The position numbers and the translations under genes are program-made. From assembly GCF_014205225.1 (NCBI RefSeq), contig NZ_JACHNB010000001.1:1240001-1304000 (forward strand): DNA of 64,000 bases. Direction: 5' to 3'. The notes under the pieces were generated by a model. It was not told the origin of the DNA. It made no database searches and saw only the letters and a program-made list of their open reading frames with translations. Within the stretch, counting starts at the first letter, position 1; the number at the start of each line of letters is the position of its first letter. Positions 61,037-64,000 of this stretch are shown here, piece after piece. This DNA is from Actinoplanes octamycinicus (GTDB taxonomy: Bacteria > Actinomycetota > Actinomycetes > Mycobacteriales > Micromonosporaceae).

Positions 61037-61175
61037 CTAGCCCAGGGCATCTTTCTGTCCGGCAGTGGCGCCGTCGCAAACCAGCCCGTGATCCCACCTA
61101 TCCATGGGTCCGCGCGGGGTGCGACCACACCTCCGTGCGCTGACTCACCCAATCACCCACACAGGGAGTGAAACG

Positions 61176-62024
61176 ATGAGTCGCGACAACGCACTCGTAT
61201 CGGCCGACTGGGCCGAGAAGAACCTGGACACCCCCGGCATCGTCTTCGTCGAGGTCGACGAGGACACCACCGCGTACGACGGCGGCCACATCCCGGGCGC
61301 CATCAAGATCGACTGGAAGCAGGACCTGCAGGACCCGGTCCGCCGCGACTTCGTCAACCAGGAGCAGTTCTCCGCGCTGCTGTCCGAGCGCGGGATCAGC
61401 AACGACGACACCGTGATCCTGTACGGCGGCAACAACAACTGGTTCGCGGCGTACGCGTACTGGTACTTCAAGCTGTACGGCCACGAGTCGGTCAAGCTGC
61501 TCGACGGTGGCCGCAAGAAGTGGGAGCTGGACGCCCGCGTCTACACCAAGGACGTCCCGGCCCGCGCCGCGACCTCCTACCAGGCCAAGGCGCCGAACCT
61601 GGAGATCCGCGCGTTCCGCGACGAGGTGGTCCAGGCCATCGGCGTGAAGAACCTGGTCGACGTGCGCAGCCCCGACGAGTTCGCCGGTCGCCTGCTCGCC
61701 CCGGCGCACCTGCCGCAGGAGCAGTCGCAGCGCGCCGGTCACATCCCGACCGCGATCAGCGTGCCGTGGAGCAAGGCCGCCAACGAGGACGGCACGTTCA
61801 AGTCCGACGAGGAGCTCGCCAAGATCTACGGCGACGCCGGGCTGGACGGCAGCAAGGACACCATCGCGTACTGCCGGATCGGCGAGCGTTCCTCGCACAC
61901 CTGGTTCGTGCTCAAGGAGCTGCTCGGCCAGGAGAACGTCAAGAACTACGACGGTTCCTGGACCGAGTACGGCTCCCTCATCGGTGTGCCGATCGCCCTC
62001 GGCGACGAGCCCGGAAAGGCCTGA
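61176..62024 (+). CDS. Thiosulfate sulfurtransferase (CysA2-like rhodanese)
   Basis: 282 residues, two rhodanese domains. Catalytic C233 in YCRIGERSS; earlier YDGGHIPGAIKIDW and LLDGGRKKW. Transfers sulfur from thiosulfate to acceptors. ATG 61176 has AGGGAGTG upstream; a longer in-frame start lies in the leader region. Followed by DUF1416, the usual partner. Confidence 0.95.
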   Translation: MSRDNALVSADWAEKNLDTPGIVFVEVDEDTTAYDGGHIPGAIKIDWKQDLQDPVRRDFVNQEQFSALLSERGISNDDTVILYGGNNNWFAAYAYWYFKLYGHESVKLLDGGRKKWELDARVYTKDVPARAATSYQAKAPNLEIRAFRDEVVQAIGVKNLVDVRSPDEFAGRLLAPAHLPQEQSQRAGHIPTAISVPWSKAANEDGTFKSDEELAKIYGDAGLDGSKDTIAYCRIGERSSHTWFVLKELLGQENVKNYDGSWTEYGSLIGVPIALGDEPGKA

Positions 62025-62029
62025 TCGAC

Positions 62030-62362
62030 ATGACTTCTCCCGCCAACATCGCCGCCGGTTGCGCCGCTCCCGACCAGTCCGCTCCCCTCCCCGCGAGCGT
62101 CGACCTGGAGAAGGAGACCGTGATCACCGGTCTGGTCCGCACCGCCGAGGGTGAGGCCGTGGGCGGCGCCTACGTCCGCCTGCTCGACGGCTCCGGCGAG
62201 TTCACCGCCGAGGTGGTCACCTCACCCGAGGGCGTCTTCCGCTTCTTCGCCGCCCCGGGCTCGTGGACGCTGCGCGCCCTGAGCCGCTTCGGCAACGGCG
62301 AACTCGCCGTCGACGCCACCCGCGGCGTCAACGAGGTGGCCCTGAGCGTCGCCACCGCCTGA
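62030..62362 (+). CDS. DUF1416 (SseC-like) protein
   Basis: 110 residues: SVDLEKETVITGLVRTAEGEAVGGAYVRLLDGSGEFTAEVVTSPEGVFRFFAAPGSWTLRAL, a carboxypeptidase-regulatory-like beta fold. Always next to the sulfurtransferase in mycobacteria (cysA2-sseC2) and possibly modifies its activity. Starts five bases after the sulfurtransferase stop. Confidence 0.93.
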   Translation: MTSPANIAAGCAAPDQSAPLPASVDLEKETVITGLVRTAEGEAVGGAYVRLLDGSGEFTAEVVTSPEGVFRFFAAPGSWTLRALSRFGNGELAVDATRGVNEVALSVATA

Positions 62363-62376
62363 CCCACGCTCTGTTC

Positions 62377-62406
62377 AGGGCGGGACTCCTTCGGGGGTCC
62401 CGCCCT
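62377..62406. terminator. Strong terminator after DUF1416
   Basis: 13-bp stem with one G-T pair (62377-62389 with 62394-62406) closed by a TTCG tetraloop between C and G, 14 bases after the stop. Confidence 0.88.
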
Positions 62407-62421
62407 TGCGCTTTCCGGACC

Positions 62422-62442
62422 AAAACCGCTTCCCGGTACGCC
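62422..62442. repeat. 21-bp dispersed word, copy 2
   Basis: Identical to 36359-36379. Both lie just past a gene end, preceded by CGGA. Confidence 0.6.
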
Positions 62443-62780
62443 CGAAGCGTCCCGCCCCACCACACACCGCAGCCCGCCGCACATCGCAGCTTCGCGCACG
62501 CCGCACGCCGCAGCCCCGCCGCACGCGTCGGCCGCACGCGTCGGCCGCACGCCGCGGCCCCACCGCACACCGCAGCCTCGCGCATGCCGCACGCCGCACA
62601 CCGCAGCCCCGCCGCACCCCGCAGGTACGCCGCACGCCGCAGCCTCGCGCACCGCACGCCGCAGCCCCACCGCACACCGCGGCCCGCCACGCACCCCAGC
62701 CCCGCTGTGCACTGCAGCCCCGCTGTGCACAGCCCCCGGCGCGCACCGCAACCCCGGCGGCCACCGATCGCCTGTCCAGG
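62443..62780. repeat. Degenerate repeats of CGCACRCCGCAGCCCC-like words
   Basis: About 15 imperfect copies of a CGCAC(A/G)CCGCAG word, irregular spacing. Open frames on both strands are Ala/His/Arg or Cys/Gly/Ala-rich and look like translated repeat. Confidence 0.65.
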
Positions 62781-62840
62781 CTCCTCCAAAGCGATCGTGG
62801 TGCAACACCCTTGCCCCGCCCACTTCCCAGTCCCCGCCCA

Positions 62841-62925
62841 CCCAGGGGGAGCCGCCCGAAGACAGTGTGACGCGAAAGCGGGATCGCCCGGGACAGGACT
62901 GTGGACAACCGGCTGGTGTGGACAA
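62841..62925 (+). repeat. Dispersed element with paired DnaA-box-like sites, copy D
   Basis: CCCAGGGGGA at 62841, GCCGCCCGAAGACAGTGT, then TGTGGACAA at 62900-62908 and 62917-62925 (starts 17 apart). Matches copy A over about 100 bases. Confidence 0.78.
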
Positions 62926-62988
62926 CGCTCTTCGGCTTCGGCTTCGGGCTCAGGACTGAGATGGAGACCGGGACCGGGGCGGAGCCGG

Positions 62989-63168
<180 letters not shown>

Positions 63169-63185
63169 CTTCGACGCCTCCCCCC

Positions 63186-64000
63186 TTAGCCGCCGCTGCC
63201 CGCCGTGACCACCACCGCATCCGGCGGGATCTCCGGCCTTCGACGGGACAACCGCCGCACGCCGGTGTTCAGCACCGCGATCAGCGGCACCGCGACCAGC
63301 GCCCCGATGATGCCGGCCAGCACCACCCCGCAGGCGATCCCGATGATCACCGCGAGCGGGTGGATGGCCACCGCCCGGCCCATGATCAGGGGCTGCAGCA
63401 CGTGGCCTTCCAGCTGCTGCACCAGGATCACCGCGCCCAGCGTGATCAGCGCGACCACCCAGCCCTGGCCGACCAGCGCGACCAGCACCGCCACCGAGCC
63501 GGAGACGGCGGCCCCGACGATCGGGATGAACGCGCCCAGGAAGACCAGCGCGGCCAGCGGGAACGCGAACTGCACGTCCAGGATGAGCAGCGCCAGCCCG
63601 ATGCCGACCGCGTCGATGAAGGCGACCAGCACGGTGGCCCGGACGTAGGCGCCGAGCGTCGCCCAGGACGCGTCGCCGGCGTCGGCCAGCGACCAGCGCG
63701 CGTTCACCGGGAACAGCCGGACGATGAACCGCCAGATCTTGCGCCCGTCCCGGAGGAAGAAGAACGTCGCGAAGAGCACCAGCAGCAGCCCGGTGAGCAG
63801 CTCGAACAGGGTCGCCGCGGTGGAGATGCCGGTCGAGGTGAGCGACGAGGTGTTGTCGTTCACCCAGTCCTGCGCGGAGTCGATGGCCTGGTCGACCTGC
63901 TTGTCGGAGAGGTGCAGCGGGCCGGTCCGCGCCCAGTCCTGGATCTGCCGGACGCCGGCGCTGGCCTTCTCGGTCAGCTGCGGCACCCCGTCGATGAACT
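63186..64000 (-). CDS. AI-2E family transporter, 5' end missing
   Basis: Frame is open to the window edge (FIDGVPQLTEKASAG...). Seen: about 270 C-terminal residues with five or six membrane helices and the family region FFLRDGRK, ATVLVAFIDAVGIGLALLILDVQFAFPLAALVFLGAFIPIVGAAVSG and LQPLIMGRAVAIHPLAVIIGIACGVVLAGIIGALVAVP. AI-2E/PerM-family exporter or permease; substrate unknown. Confidence 0.9.
   Translation of the reverse strand, partial: FIDGVPQLTEKASAGVRQIQDWARTGPLHLSDKQVDQAIDSAQDWVNDNTSSLTSTGISTAATLFELLTGLLLVLFATFFFLRDGRKIWRFIVRLFPVNARWSLADAGDASWATLGAYVRATVLVAFIDAVGIGLALLILDVQFAFPLAALVFLGAFIPIVGAAVSGSVAVLVALVGQGWVVALITLGAVILVQQLEGHVLQPLIMGRAVAIHPLAVIIGIACGVVLAGIIGALVAVPLIAVLNTGVRRLSRRRPEIPPDAVVVTAGSGG

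Overview
The window reads as chromosome from a motile, very GC-rich actinobacterium. Mycothiol genes (mshD, a mycothiol-dependent isomerase-like protein), a GlnR-type regulator, an LmeA-like lipoprotein-type protein and an actinobacterial sulfur-gene leader peptide sit beside a complete-looking block of flagellar and chemotaxis genes. A flagellated member of the Micromonosporaceae such as Actinoplanes (motile spores) is the best fit; the genus is an inference from gene content, not from a database match.

Region 1 (1-23.8 kb): flagellum and chemotaxis. The 3' part of fliK runs on the + strand and ends at a shared 13-bp terminator. Everything else is on the - strand, in transcription order: an OmpR-type response regulator; cheA-cheW-unknown-cheB-cheR-cheY-cheX-cheY-cheX-like; flgD-flgE; flbD-motA-motB-fliL; fliM-fliN-fliO-fliP-fliR-flhB-flhA-flhF-like-small membrane protein. 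The last four units each start with a similar sigma-28/FliA-type promoter (CTMA, 16-17 nt, GYCGAW), and strong hairpins lie between the units. fliQ is missing from its usual place between fliP and fliR. The FlhF-like protein has lost its P-loop.

Region 2 (24-29.3 kb): a secreted CAP-domain protein, murB, a DinB/MDMPI-fold protein, and a GH1 beta-glucosidase with its LacI-type regulator.

Region 3 (29.3-45.6 kb): housekeeping and accessory genes: a macrodomain protein, EI24 membrane protein, alpha/beta hydrolase, the conserved XRE-HbhA-like-DUF2516 cluster with a palindromic operator, asparaginase, a BKACE enzyme, ygfZ, a Nur/Fur regulator, a PabC-like aminotransferase, a nitrobindin-like protein preceded by a 34-residue membrane peptide, DsrE, Nudix, a DinG-like helicase, DUF402 and an ECF41-type sigma factor.

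Region 4 (45.6-58.7 kb): a degenerate PI-PLC-like protein, a low-affinity phosphate system (DUF47-pit), a long repeat region, an IS110 element, an oxidoreductase, a Nudix protein, then pstSCAB behind a four-unit PHO box, followed by mshD and glnR.

Region 5 (59-64 kb): a membrane protein, an LmeA-like protein, a cysteine-rich leader peptide with attenuator, a thiosulfate sulfurtransferase with its DUF1416 partner, another repeat region, and a truncated AI-2E-family transporter.

The most unusual feature is a dispersed intergenic element seen four times (30.1, 38.9, 48.7 and 62.9 kb). It has a CCCAGGGGG block followed 57-61 nt later by two closely spaced DnaA-box-like sequences (TGTGGACAA or TGTGGATRA). 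Every copy lies among tandem repeats of unrelated unit length (65, 16, 32 or 6 bp) at gene ends.
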